From positions 12,289,547 through 12,353,546 of the forward strand of contig JASSKH010000020.1 in the NCBI GenBank assembly GCA_031763025.1: a DNA stretch of 64,000 nt, read 5' to 3'. This stretch comes from Macrocystis pyrifera. Taxonomy: Eukaryota; Sar; Phaeophyceae; Laminariales; Laminariaceae. The notes below the pieces were generated by a model. The model worked only from the letters and a program-made list of their open reading frames with translations. It did no database searches and had not been told where the DNA came from. Position numbers and translations under genes: made by a program. This document shows, in pieces, positions 1 to 11,169 of this stretch. Position 1 is the first letter of the stretch. The number at the start of each line of letters is the position of its first letter.

Positions 1-1901
1 GTAAGTCTAGCAAGCTGATCGTGATGGTACACGTTTCGCGAAGTTCGGCCTTCCGTTTCAGTTCCGCCGTTAGTGCGGGTGGTAGATCGTGTCTCCAAAA
101 AACCTTCTTCTCGACGCAGTACCCACCGACCGCTGCGAAACTGGCATCGGATAGATAGTGCCGTTGGGCCGGTCGTATGAGCGCGGTGTAGCAGGGCACA
201 CTAATTGCCTTCCCTACTTGCAGAAACTTGCGTTTTGTCGCCCACTTCCAAAAGAGTAGGTCGGTGTGGCACTCTCTGCCTCGTCTCACACGGTGCTGAT
301 TCCTAGGGTTTTTTTCATCATGCAACCGCGTGAGCCTCAGCAGTCTCCACACGAAACACCTGCCGGCACGTACTACGTATGTCAGGTTCCAGGGCTTCCC
401 TGCCATACTGAGGGCGTCCCTTGCTTTGGCGTGTCGTCTGTGCCTAGGTCAGTGATCGTCCAAACGTCTTCTGACCGCTTCTGTTTTTTCACGTGTCAAG
501 GAGATTCTCATGGTGTGATAGTTTATGGTGAAACCCAGGGCATCAACCTTGGAATCCCAATCTGTACTCGTTTTGGGTGCAAGGATCGGCGTGGCGCCTG
601 CCTCGCCCGGCACGAACAAGCGTACGTGATCGGAGGCTAGAGAGGCTGGGGCGACTAACGCGGACGAGTCTACGTCAGAATGCTGCACGTTTTTTAGCAA
701 GTAGTCGTCCAAGTATATGGTAACGAAGAAGGGGTCCGACCCCCCCCCCTCCCACGGTTCTCACGAATTCTTGCGTCTGCGGGTACGGTCGTTGGGTATC
801 CGTCTTCCCAACGGTCTACCACCTTCACGTGAGTCATCATTTTTGTCCCTTCTTTCAGTATCTGGGCCGACGCCACCGTGGTGTTACAGTGAGCGTGTTC
901 GGCGGCTGCCGACATCACGCCCCAAACACCGGGGGACCCTGACCAACCGAGCGTCAAACGGAAATCGATTACCACTAATTACCCTACCGTCTAGCAGAAA
1001 TTGTGAGCCTCGTCGGGGTCTACTCTGACGTTGCGAAAGGCGTTAGACACGTCAGCCTTGCTCATCAGAAAACGCTTGGTCGGGAATTTCTTTCGCAGGC
1101 TGACTAGTTCCGTGAGGAATTTTGGGAGGGCCTCTGCGCACAGACACGGAGGCACGCAGTCCGACTCAGTGTCTGCATTCAATCCTCCCTTCCTCTTGCT
1201 GTTCTGCGTTTCGAAGGAGAAGGCGTTAATTATTCGAACGTTGTGTGTGACGACTGCTCCCGGCGGTGCCACGCGTAGGTTTGGGATTTCATGGGCGGCT
1301 AATTTTTTATCACGAGGCATTTTTAACGTCTTACGTCTTCACAAAGCTTGTCCCAGATCACTGACATGTGCCCGGCGACGCTGCGGTGGTTACCAGACCC
1401 CGCCTGTGGGGTACCGCCTGCACCGGGACCCCTCTGGCAACTATCGTGATCGGTTTATCAATGGCACCAAAACCTTTTGTTTCACCAAACTACCGCTGTA
1501 TTTTTCGTGGCATCTACCGGTGGTGCTATGAGAGACCCTCCCAGCGCCCTGGCCACGTCGCCCACGACGCCGCGGTAGTGTCTCGTCAGGTCCGTGCAAA
1601 TGTCGGCAAGCTTGTGCAGCAATTCCTGCTTGGCGCGTGTATCGAGGTTTTCCTCACCAAGGTTGGTTTTTTCTGTATGCCAGGTCCGCACCATGCGTTC
1701 GGTCTGCGGTCGACGAAGCGACTCCCCATCAGGAAGCCGCGAGCGTGCTGACCCGCTACCTGTCCGCGACTCGACCGGATTGAACGTGCGCTTGGCAACT
1801 CGTGGCCGGCGCACTTCGCCCTGCCGCTGCTCCGGCGGCCAATGCTTCGATCCTGTCATGTTCGTGTGTTCGAGAGCGGACGGGTTCTGTTGGCATTCCA
1901 C
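1..1901 (-). pseudogene. RT and RNase H region of the left YR retroelement (fossil)
   Basis: Minus-strand fragments carry the usual blocks in order: an upstream basic linker (1901-1482), an RT finger/palm segment containing KADVSNAFRNVRVDPDEAHN (about 1060-1000), palm continuation with a GWSGSPGVWGV block (about 950-910), and a thumb-like segment with ALGFTINYHTMRISLTREK (about 550-480). Near the window start there is an RNase H-like start with LSDASFAAVGGYC (about 165-125). This block order is that of DIRS/Ngaro-type Pol. The region is broken in several places and runs off the window. Plus-strand open frames here are shadows. Confidence 0.7.
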
Positions 1902-2177
1902 GTTTCGTATGAAAGAAGTACGGCGCGAACTGTCACTGCTTTGCGGTCCGTACGCCTGGTCCGTACGGCGAGCCCGCCTGGACGCCCTCTGGCTCCGGCT
2001 GAGTGACGTTTTAGGAGACCGCTGCCGTACCGAAGTTATCTGTCCTTCTGTGTATATGTTTTCGTTCTCGTTTTCCTGTCTTGTGTTCTGGTGTGTGCTG
2101 GTTCGGGGTACGCCCGCGGAGCGGTGAGGTGTGCCCAGGCCCCCCTACCGGCTCCGTCGGAAGGGGACAAGAGGGGA

Positions 2178-2198
2178 CCCCCCCCCCCCCCCCCCCCC
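2178..2198 (+). repeat. Poly(C) tract of 21 bases
   Basis: A run of 21 C residues just before the satellite array begins. It is on the opposite strand sense to the G42 tract at 2706. Confidence 0.9.
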
Positions 2199-2229
2199 TC
2201 GACGCACCAAAATAATTAAAAGAAAACAA

Positions 2230-2704
2230 CAACAAAAAGGCAACCCGGCCCTCGAAAACGGACGCCTCAACAACTGAATGAGTCCCCCCGCGATGTCGGC
2301 GTTGTCGACGCTCGCGGACAGAGGAACCCCCCCCTCAAGGACCCGACCCTCGTACTCGAGCGGCTGCGGACCATGAACGGTTGACCCGTCAGCACGGGAA
2401 AAGAGGGAACCCAGCCCTCGGAACAGAAACACACCCCATGCTGACTGCAATGCTGACTGCGCCCCGCGCGACCTCGGCCCGGGCGACGCTCGCGGAAGGG
2501 GGAACCTAGCCCTGGGGAACCTAGTCCCCCGCACTCAAGCAGCTACGAGGTGTGAACTGTTGCACCGTCTGACCGGGGAAAAGGAGGGAACCCAGCCCTC
2601 GGCAAACGAGCGCACCTAGGCTAACGAGTCTCTCGCAGCCTGCTCCTAGAGAACCTATGGCTAGCACTCGAACAGCTGCCGATTTTGAACCGTTATCCCG
2701 TCTG

Positions 2705-2748
<44 letters not shown>

Positions 2749-3590
2749 GGGAACTCAGCCCTCGGAAACGAAAACGAATAGAAACAAAAACCCAGCGCTG
2801 CGTGAGCCTTGCGCGATGTCGGCACTACCGACGCTCGCGGGAGGGAGAACCAAGCCTCGGGGAACCCAACCGGTGTGCGCTGGCGACGGTTATATGAACT
2901 TCCACGGCTCAGTACGGCCGACACATGCGAAAGAGGGAACCCAGCCCTCGGAACCAAACACCACAAATCGGACAGCGCCCCGCGCAATGCCGGCACGGCC
3001 GACGCTCGCGGGAGGGGGAACCTAGCTCTGGGGAACCTAGCCCCCGCACTCAAGCAGCGACGCGGTGTGAACTGTTGTCTCGTCGGAAAGGGGAAAGGAG
3101 GGAACCCAACCCTCGGAAAAAAGGACCCACGTAGGCTGAATGAGTCTCTCACCACCTATCTCTGGGGAAACCAGCCCTCGCCCTCGAGCGGCTGCGGTCT
3201 GTGAAACTATTGTCCCGTCTAAACATGGGGGAGGCAGACAACCAAGCCCTTGGACACGAAAACTAACCAGACACCCGAGCTGCATGAGCCTCTCGCGATG
3301 TCGGCACCACCGACACTCGCGGGAGGGGGCACCTAGCCCTGGCACCCAAGCCGCTGCAGGTTGTGAAAACTTTTTTCAGTTGATCAAACGAGGGAATCTG
3401 GCCCCTGGAAAACCTAGCCCTTGCACTCTGGCGACGGTTGTGTAAGCCTTCCGCGGTTCGGAACGTCGACACGCTCGGGGGCGGGGGAACCGAGCCCCAG
3501 GGGAGGCCAAGCCCTCGCCCTCGGGCAGCTGTAGAAAACGCACGGTTGTCATGTCTACGAGAAAAAACAAAACAAGGGGGGGACCAGGAC
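2230..3590. repeat. Degenerate satellite-like array, about 160-185 bp units
   Basis: A recurring block (GGGAACCCAGCCCTCGG and variants) appears near 2240, 2405, 2585, 2750, 2937, 3105, 3236 and 3395. A second block follows each in turn: ACGCTCGCGGGAGGGGGAAC, then CCTAGCCC, then CACTCAAGCAGC. Units vary in length and sequence, so this is an old or rapidly drifting array of about eight copies. It lies between the Gag and RT parts of the left retroelement. All frames are open in places because of composition; no coding is claimed. Confidence 0.75.
2706..2747 (+). repeat. Poly(G) tract of 42 bases
   Basis: Forty-two uninterrupted G residues within one satellite unit. Other long G or C runs in the window are C21 at 2178-2198, G18 at 33873-33890 and G26 at 34492-34517. 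Such runs can form G-quadruplexes and are prone to length errors in assembly. Confidence 0.9.
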
Positions 3591-3787
3591 CTCGCAGTTT
3601 GGCTGTCGCGCGCTAACTCGTGTTCATCTTGCTACCGTCACGAACCAACGCGTCTTAGTGCTCTAGCGAGGGTAGGGTGGTGAAGCAACCATTATTTTCT
3701 TCTTTTTTTTTTTCTTTTTTTCTTCTCTGTCTTTGCGGCGCACCAACACTGCAGTACGAACCCGCCGGCGCTGCTTTCCTCCACTTT

Positions 3788-5515
3788 CTACCACCGACCC
3801 GTTCGTGGCTCGCAATCACTCTCTACGGTACGAAATTCGTCTTCACACACTATGTTTGGCGTCAGACACTCGCCGTGAAACAGGGCCGGCGAAACCGATC
3901 CGGGTTTGGGGACGTGGTGAAGTCCCACGTACCTCGAAACGTCAGAACAAAACGTACTTGCTCCTTCTGCCCCCCCCGGGGCAGGGCCCGTATTGTCAGT
4001 TACCGCCACCGTCCGTGGCCGCTCCGGCTCCCGAAGGGGCCGTACCGTTCCCGCTCCCGATGTAACTCCGGCTGAACCGCGCGACGCTCGGCGGCCGTCC
4101 CCCGCCCCCCCCCGGCTGCGCCGCTTCCCCCGGTGCCGGGGACCTGCGACTGCTGGGGGGCTGATGGGATGATCAAACGGGCATGCGGGCCTGGGGCAGA
4201 CGTCGCCGCTCCACACGTAGCAACAGGCGTTGGTGGGCACGTTGCCCAGGGCGGCGGGCCGAGGCTTGGGGGAGGTCTCCCCCGCCACCCCCGAGACAAT
4301 CCCGCCTTTCGCGACTGTCGCCTTCCGTCCGTTGGCGCCGCGGGGGGTCTTACGCTTCCCCGCCCCCCCGCCCTTTGCGGTCGCGCGGGTGCGGGACCTC
4401 ATCTCCGATCGCACGACCAGACTGTTTGTGCTGCTTTTCTACACGAGCGCCCTTAGCTGCTTCAAGGCGAGGGGCTGGAAGACAGGGCCGCCTCCCGGCG
4501 GAGGTGGCACCAGGGGATGCTGCCTCCGTACGACTGCTGCGGCGACGGCGAGCTTGTGCATGCCATCCTTGATGTCCGCATTGATGGCCTGTACGAGGAC
4601 GTCTCGCACCTGCGCGTTGTGTGGGGCGAGGACCAGGCGGTGAAACTGCAGTTACGCCCGAAGTTCTCCCTCGACCTTTCCTAGCGCCTCCCTTACGCTC
4701 CCGACGGTGTGCATGCACATCACCGGGGCGTCCTCCATCCCGTACACGAGGACGGCCATGAATGCGGCGATGAAAGTGCCGAAGTGGATCTCAGCGGGCA
4801 TGTCCGTTGGTACCTCGCCCGCAGGCGCGGGTGGGCAAAAGTCTCGCGCCAGGAAGCCGGACAGCGAACGCAGCTGCTCCACCGCGTCGTCCGATGCGAC
4901 GGTCGTCAGAACGTGACACACGAGGCCGTGGGACATCCTCTCGGACGCGTGAAAGCAACCGCGCGCCACGTAAAACGTTTGGCCTTCCCAGGACCGCCAC
5001 AGGTCCGCCGTGACTTTCCCATGGGCTTTTACCGCCGCGCTGAGCGCAGCCTGCTCGCTGGGTCCTTGGGGCGGGGGGAGGGGTTGAGCTGCGATCAAGT
5101 CCCCTCCTCCTAGTAGAGGCTGTCCTCCCACGAGAATGTCCCCTTCGGGTTGGAGGCCCTGGTGGGCTGGGTGTGAGACCGGCTGTGGCTGCTGCAGCTG
5201 TGCCTGCTGCTGGGCTTGTACCTGCTCGATGTGAGAGAAACGTGCCCCGAGGGCGTGCTTCCCCGCCACTATGGCCCGCAGATGTTGCAGGACGGCGTCG
5301 ATACCCGCGGGGGTGGCTGGGCCGGGGTGTGCCTCGCCCTCTGCATTGTTGCCTGGGGCCACCCCAGATCCGCCGACGCCTCCAGCCGCGAGGACGTCGG
5401 GGGGCGGGGCGACGACAGCCTCACCTACTGGCGGGGCAGCCGCGGCTTCCTCCCCGGCGTCTGCGCCGCCGCCGACTTCGATGAGATCCCCGGCCAAGTC
5501 GACGTTGTCGCCCAT
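3788..5515 (-). pseudogene. Gag-like protein part of the left YR retroelement (fossil)
   Basis: A 287-residue Ala/Gly/Pro/Gln-rich segment starts at 5515 on the minus strand. It has a Gln-rich stretch near residue 110 and then a more globular part rich in aromatic and Cys residues. Further along (about 4210-4130) is a CCCH-like finger with spacing C-x7-C-x4-C-x3-H, followed by a basic, Arg/Gly/Pro-rich tail. An N-terminal low-complexity part, a globular middle and a zinc finger with basic tail suit a nucleic-acid-binding Gag. It lies upstream of RT in the same orientation. It is broken. The protein has no recognised family beyond this architecture. Confidence 0.5.
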
Positions 5516-5913
5516 GGGCGAAGCCGCGGTGTTGCTGTACTAGAAAGTCGATCGATCCAGTTGGTCTCGCTGTCTTCTACCACGCGAAGGTTGAGATACT
5601 ACGATACCACCACCTGCGACAGAACGAGCCAGCTCTCTCCTTCGTCCGCTTCGACGAGCTCGTAGCTCGTGGCCTCCGATGTCTTACGCCGACTGGAGAC
5701 TGGCCGAGTGCGTCGCACCTTTGTACGTTGGCCTAATTCACACTATTCCGTTACTCGAATTCAACCCGCCTCACAAACGCCAGTTTCCTACGGAAACCTA
5801 CATTTGCATTTGCTATTTTAGCCCAAATAACGCCAGCGCAAGGTTGTACAAACCACGGTACAGGTGCCCTCTTCCTGCTTCACTCGCATTCTTTTCTCGG
5901 AGCGTAAGCAGCC

Positions 5914-6204
5914 ATGGCTGCCCTGTCAAACCCTCACAACAGCGCAAAAGCAAGAGGCTTAGCAGCTACCACGGTAGTCTGTGCCATAGCGAGGTAGACG
6001 GTACGCGTGGGTGTAAAAGGGCGCTGGGAGAGTTCGTGGAGGGAAGCTTTGAGGAGGAAAGGTTCGAAGAGGAGGAGGACGAGGAACGCACAGCGGAGGA
6101 GAAGCAGGGCGCACGCGAACAGCAAGAGGAGCGAGAAAGAGGGGAGCAAGGAGGTTGGGAGAAGGGAGGATGGGAGTAGGGAGGATGAGAGCAAGACGGA
6201 TGGC
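5914..6204 (+). pseudogene. Possible 5' exon and Glu-rich leader of the Harbinger transposase
   Basis: An ATG at 5914 sits in a strong start context (gccATGG) and opens a 27-codon frame that reaches a possible donor, GAG/GTAGAC, at 5996. From about 6020 a second frame, shared with the N-terminal transposase block, encodes a very Glu/Arg-rich stretch interrupted by stops at 6177, 6186 and 6216. Either could be the start of the transposase. The purine-rich tract (gag/gga repeats, 6040-6235) could also be simple low-complexity DNA. Confidence 0.3.
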
Positions 6205-6483
6205 AGCGAGAAGCATAGGAGGAGGAGGCTCCGCCTTCAAAGAAGGGCAAGCTGAACGCCGATGTCAAGGCCGCTTGCTTGGCTTTGTTTGCGATCCAGG
6301 AAGAGGCCGCGCCTCGACGTCGAGCTCGAGCCAAGAAACGATCCCGCCTCGAATGGAAGGGGCCTGCCGCGTTTGCCGTGGGCGCGAAGGGATTCCGCAG
6401 GACATATCGCATGGAGGAGCGGTATTTTCACAAGCTCTTGAACGTCCTTCGTCCTGAGGTCCAGCGCAATCCCAAGTTTGCCA
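6205..6483 (+). pseudogene. Transposase exon, N-terminal block
   Basis: This block encodes a basic segment followed by FRRTYRMEERYFHKLLNVLR, the typical opening of PIF/Harbinger transposases (an aromatic-basic run, then RM...F..LL..LRP). The frame ends at a possible splice donor, CCA/GTGAGTG, near 6483. It is in frame with the Glu-rich leader upstream. The next block expected in the family starts at about 7927. Confidence 0.65.
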
Positions 6484-6910
6484 GTGAGTGTGTGTGAACA
6501 AGAGGATTGGTACTGCTGTAGGTGACCTGGTATGTTGCTTGAGGTACCTGGTATGTTTTTTCAAACAGCAGTAGTAATTGTGAATCACATACTCGTGCGT
6601 ACGTAGTACCAGGTGCAATAATTGCAGCATAGAACCCCACGTATTTCGAAATTGTTGTTGATTTTTGGCGCCTTTGCTAGCGATGTTGACTATTAAATAT
6701 TAATACTACACAGAAGTAGTTGTGCTCGTACAATATGGTACGTACAGGTTCGAGGGTACAAGGACTGATAGCAGGTGTAATTTTCATCTGCTACTGCTGC
6801 ATCATACATGCACAGCAGTACCAACACAGACGCACGAGTCTATACAAACACAGATGTGTTATGAGCCCTCTTGTTTCAGTTTTTTTGTTTTTTTTTGTTT
6901 TGGTTTTAGG

Positions 6911-7262
6911 CTAGTTCCTATGTGTTCGATTTTGAGCTTCAGATTTTGTATTTTTCGATCCCATATGAAAGCATCTGATTAGACCTCCCTGGTATGCCAA
7001 TGGAAACGCAAATTTCCCATACAAAGTTTGAATTCCAAAGATACCCGTCAGAATGTTTCGGGTAGAGCTTCCTATGGGCACGTTTCTTCCAACGGAAAGT
7101 TCCAAACTTTTGGACAAGGCCGAAAAAACCAATTCTGGGGCCGATGTTGGGCCAAGATCGGCTTCCGAAAAACTCGGGCGGATGTTTGGTTCGAAGCCGG
7201 TAGATTCCGGGTCCTCGACAGACATCGATCGACAAAACCAACGACTGCGTCATGAATTCTGA
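6911..7262 (-). other. Segment open in several frames within the transposase intron
   Basis: About 340 bases between the first two transposase blocks are open in at least two minus-strand and two plus-strand frames. The longest minus frame (104 codons) reads as an ordinary mixed-composition peptide with no recognised motif. The 3' end carries GCGTCATGAATTC (near 7247), which recurs near 23907. It may be an inserted repeat; no function can be assigned. Confidence 0.3.
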
Positions 7263-7926
7263 ACAGAGTGCGCTCGTTAGGGGCTCCGCCTCACCCTAGG
7301 GTCACCGTGTTCACACAATGGCCAGTGACGTGTGGCGGGCGCTGGCCAGGCGTACGATAAAAAACAAGTAGCCGCTGGTGTGCCTACAGCAGGCTTCTTG
7401 TGTATGTTCCGCCCTCATAGTCATTGCGGTTGGCCTCGTGGTTTCCATTATATAGCCTACTGCTGTTTTTGCCGTGTGTATCAATGTCTTCTACTTTGTA
7501 ACCAGAGAGTTCGCTCTCAAGGAGAAGTAGGCACGGACATCGGTTATGCTGGATATAAATGGGTTTGTTTTTGTTTGTTTACTGTGAAGAACACACACAC
7601 CAGTACTCACTTAAAACATGACGGATGGGGCACCAGCACGGGAGTTGTTGTGTTTGTTTTCTATAAAGCTATGGTAGGAGTCTGTGGAGAGGTCGCTGTT
7701 TTACTCTGCACTTGTCCACCGCGTTCGACCCCTGATAGCTTATTGTGTGTAGTGACGATCGATCACACGGCAGCCAACTCCACTCCCTACGTTCTCCCTC
7801 TAAATATATATTTCCTTTCACTGCCGTGTCTTTCTTTCTCCTGCACGTCTTGCTTATCGTCCTCTGTTTTGTTCCTCGTCCCGCTTCGCCCCCCGTGCCT
7901 TTCTTGCCACTCAAGAGTTGCGAACA

Positions 7927-8168
7927 GCGTCGAGGGTCATCTCGGCGGAGGTTCGCTTGGCGATCGCGCTGCGTTTCTGCGCCGGCGCGTCCTACATAGA
8001 CCTGCGGAACGCTTATGTTTCCATGACTGCAGTCTACGCCTGCCTTCACTAAGTCGTGGACGCCATCCTCAGCAAGCAGTCGGAGATCTGACCCATGGCA
8101 TTCCCCACTACACCTGAGGAGTTGAGCAAGCTGGCCTCGGATTTCCAGACAAGCGCGAATGACGCTGG
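7927..8168 (+). pseudogene. Transposase exon, helix-turn-helix-like block
   Basis: In the frame beginning GTT at 7951 the sequence reads VRLAIALRFCAGASYIDL, then MTAVYACLH, VVDAIL, and FPTTPEELSKLASDF. This is the conserved block of Harbinger transposases (a hydrophobic run, LRFLAgGSY, a turn, then VVDAI and a P-E-E-L motif). Two in-frame stops are seen (TAA at 8050, TGA at 8089). A CAAG acceptor-like site precedes it near 7913. Larger open frames overlapping this block, such as 7332-8117, are in the wrong frame. Confidence 0.75.
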
Positions 8169-8949
8169 TTATTAACTATATTCAAACCATAAAAGCTAAC
8201 CCGGTCTCGAGGAGCGCTGTCCCCGCGTACTGCCTGCATGTTTAGCGCAGTTATTTGTTGTTAGAAGGCAATTTATGATAGCACTTCCGAGGACACCCGC
8301 TGCTGTTGAAGCCAGTACGTGCTGTAGCTAGCACCCTCGGCTTCTAATAGGGAGGAACAATCAGCATCATTGCAGACACCGGTATGCGGTACAAGAGATG
8401 TTCTTGCTGAAACGGAGTGATTCAAGACTTACGTATTGCCATCACCCTGTTGACCCTATAGCACTACGGGTAGCCGCCGACCTAGATCCTTCAGATATTC
8501 ACACCCCCTTGACACGTGCAATCGGAGCATCACTCACAGCTTGCAAATGTGAGTTTCGGCGAAATCCTTGATCGCACAGCTGTCGTGCACTTTGTTTTCG
8601 TATTAATATGCACAGTAGGAAACAGGATACCGGGAACGTCAAAAACCTTTCAGATACAAGCGAAATAACACATGCAAACATTACAGTTAGTGTTTTTCGT
8701 GTTTCTAGCACCCCATTTTGTCGCCTCCCCTCCCTGGCTCATCGCGATCAAGTGGTGTGCAATGACGACGTGTACTTCTACAGGATTATATCCCCCCCTA
8801 TGTTACCACTCCCCCCCCCTCCCCTCTTCTCCTCTCATACTACAGATAGGTTGGGCTGGCGTGGGTTATCAACGACACTGTAAAACATGCCTCCCACTAC
8901 TTTTCCTAGACAACCAGGGTGCCGTTTTTTTTTTTTTTTTCTTTTTGGG

Positions 8950-9372
8950 GCTGTCGGTCAAAGCTGGTAGTCGAGTTCGATCGTATATTTATGCGAGGTG
9001 AAGAACATTTACTCCGCACAAAGGGAATGCTCGTATCAAGTACTAGTATTGTTTTTAGCATACACCCAAGAGCCAGTTACATAGTACTCCCATTGCTGTC
9101 TCTAGAAGTGGCTACACCGGAACGTAAATTACCTCATTGAAGCTGTCATCCTTACGCAAGTCCGCCTCTCATGCGGTTCTTAGTAGAATGCAGCTCACTC
9201 TTCATGCGGCTCGCCCGACACCTCACGGCGCTTCGCGCTTGGTTCAAGCAATGTCTGCCTGGTCGGTGAAACGCCGACGTGCTCCGTCCCAGCGTTGTAG
9301 GGATGCGAGGGCCGCTGGTCATCTATGGTCATACGATTACGGCCATGCATGATATAGAGTATATCGCTCCTA
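8950..9372 (+). repeat. Dispersed repeat family copy 1 (C-rich end)
   Basis: This segment matches the reverse complement of 46995-47375 over roughly 380 bases with many substitutions. Shared blocks include TTACTCCG.ACAA, CCCATTGCTGTCTCT.GAAGTGG, TCACGGCGCTTCGCGCT and AGCAATGTCTGCCTGGTC, and GTAGGGATGCGAGGG. Both copies end close to an oligo-C tract with a C-run plus TCCCC (9381 here). Both preserve a similar peptide, PLLSLEV(A/V)TPE and then (T/I)ALRA..KQCLPG, so an old coding origin is possible. It lies between transposase blocks and is likely an insertion. Confidence 0.75.
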
Positions 9373-10431
9373 CGAGTACACCCCCCCCCTCCCCTCCTTG
9401 GGTCCTTCCTGAGTTTTTCTAAAATTGCTGACTATCTCGATTCGGGTTATAACCCTTTTTTTCACCCCTCTCTGCTATGCGGGTATACCAAACCTTACCC
9501 ATTGTGCTGCTGTCAGTACATAATATCAGGCACGGCACGTACATATACTGACCCAGCCTGTGTGGTTTGGCATTTGGCGCGGGTTCCGCTTGAGCTTTTT
9601 CCCGCGCATCTGTAGCATCTGCTGCCGCTTCGTGCGCGCTCGCGTTCTCTTGCCGCCCTTTTTCTTTTTCCTTCTTTCAACTCGCCGATCTCCTACACAG
9701 TGCCAGACCGCTGCTCGTTCAAGCCCACGAGCAGAACTCCGTACTAGATGACCTTCTTCTTTTCTATCTCAACCTGTCCCATCCTCTATCTTCCCAGCTT
9801 AACCAACTGCACCCGTCAACTCTATGACCCTTTACCCCTCCCCTCTTGCCAAACGTGCCAACGATTCAAGATCCTCTCCACAAATCCCAGATTTCCTTGG
9901 TTCAATCTTGCACATTATCATATGCCAGAGCTCAAACATTATTTCGTGGGTCTATCAATTTCGCATCTTCCATGTGTACCACATATGCCAGGTACGCGTG
10001 TATTATTGGGAATGGTTTGGAGTGTATTCCCTTCCTTTTGTTTTGCCTGCTTTGCGGTGTTCATTGTTTTCCTTTTTGTAAGCGGCCTCCGCGATTAATG
10101 TAGCGAGTATTAATTAGAAATGCTGTTGGCTTGGACTTGTGCTCTTTGGCATAGTTCACAGTTCGAGCTGCTTCAGATATGCGCATTTTTCTAGTAGTTT
10201 GCCCCCAGTGCGGCTTGATGTAGGTTTTTATTTATTTTCCTATTCAGGCATTTTATTACTCCGTAGGTAGAAGAGCGTCTCTCGTGACCACCGAGTGGCT
10301 TACGTGATCACGATGCATTTATTGCCGCAGCAAGCACACGCAACGTTCCCTTTGTACGTTGCATCGAGTGTGAAAGCACAACATAAATTGATGTCGAACC
10401 TGCTCCTCTGCCGTGTCACCCCACACACCAC

Positions 10432-11160
10432 CAGGCGAAAAGCGACGGGGGTGCATTCGCTGGATGTATTGGCTGTCTGGATGGACTTCATGTCAAGACC
10501 GAGGCACCGTCAGTGCATGATGTCCTGAACGTCATCCGGTACTTCTCAGGACTCAAGAGTTACTACGGGTTTAACGTTCAGGCAATAGCTACGTCAACGT
10601 ATAGGTTCTTGTGCATGTCGTGCATTACCTTAGGATCGAGAAACGACTGGACGGCGTATTTCGAGCTCTTGCATGTCTGACTACGTCGACAAGTTGCCAC
10701 ACGGCTGCTACCTCTTGGGAGATGCCGCGTATCCTCTCATAGAGAAGCTGCTGACGCCTTACCCTGCTAAAGGCCTCTCGCCATAATACGATTCCTTCAC
10801 TTTTCACTTGCGCCAGCTTCGTGTCAAGGTAGCGCAGTCGTTCGGTATGCCCGTGGCGAGATGGGGTGTTCTTTGAAGACCGCTGAGAGTTGCCTTCCTA
10901 CGTCGACCCAAGCTCATCCGCGCGTTGTTCCATCTACACAACTATTACATCGACGCGGGGTTACCCGAGATAAGCGTGGAAGATGAAATGACTGTTAGCG
11001 GTAACCGTCGGCCCGTGACGACTGGGGGGGTTCTACCGGAACGATTCGCAACACCTACAACTGCCGCACCCCCTAAGCGGAGAGGGGAAGTGGAACTGCG
11101 CCGGGGTATCATGCTTAGCCTTGAGAGAGTTGGGCAGAAACGCCCCAAACGTAACATTGA
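10432..11160 (+). pseudogene. Transposase exon, catalytic DDE block and C-terminus
   Basis: A CAG acceptor at 10432-10434 opens a frame with GGAFAGCIGCLDGLHVK (first Asp, 10480), then YYGFNVQAIATSTYRFLC. A +1 shift near 10670 leads to LPHGCYLLGDAAYPLIEKLL (second Asp, 10721), then TPYPAKGL, SFGMPVARWGVL and LFHLHNYYIDAG. The RVxVExxFG position reads RVKVAQSFG, so the catalytic Glu is lost. Stops follow AKGLSP and WGVL. The C-terminal tail (about 11080-11160) ends in an LRRGIMLSLERVGQKRP-type segment, as is common in the family. Confidence 0.8.
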
Positions 11161-11169
11161 ACGTAACCC

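Larger units (their letters stand above)
1..5560 (-). mobile_element. Fossil YR-type (DIRS/Ngaro-like) retroelement, cut by window edge
   Basis: Read on the minus strand, a Gag-like part (5515-3788) is followed by a reverse transcriptase region (about 1900-300) and the start of an RNase H (about 180-1). The remainder, where a tyrosine recombinase would be expected, lies beyond the left edge. The RT-RNase H style, with no integrase or protease visible, matches DIRS/Ngaro-like elements; the recombinase itself is not seen, so the class is inferred. A degenerate satellite array (2230-3590) sits between Gag and RT and may be an insertion. The element is broken, with several breaks spread over its length, and looks old. 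The 5' end beyond 5515 is not defined. Confidence 0.7.
6205..11160 (+). pseudogene. Decayed multi-exon PIF/Harbinger (HARBI1-like) transposase
   Basis: Three separated plus-strand coding blocks match the order of a PIF/Harbinger DDE transposase: an N-terminal block (6205-6483), a helix-turn-helix-like block (7927-8168), and the catalytic block with C-terminus (10432-11160). Gaps of about 1.4 and 2.3 kb would be introns, possibly enlarged by insertions, since a dispersed repeat copy lies at 8950-9372. The catalytic Asp motifs are GCLDG (10471-10485) and LLGDAAY (about 10712). The usual Glu in the VErafG block is replaced by Ala (VAQSFG, near 10832). There are in-frame stops and one frameshift, so the gene is dead. 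No terminal inverted repeats or target duplications of the element were found. Assignment rests on motif order by eye. Confidence 0.75.

Noticed and set aside
2657-3445. Multiple overlapping ORFs in the satellite array
   Set aside because: Open frames on both strands repeat with the unit. No conserved protein and Gly/Pro runs from the G42 tract.
7332-8117. 261-codon plus ORF as a protein
   Set aside because: The frame overlaps the transposase block at 7951-8168 but is the wrong one. The family motif is read in another frame.
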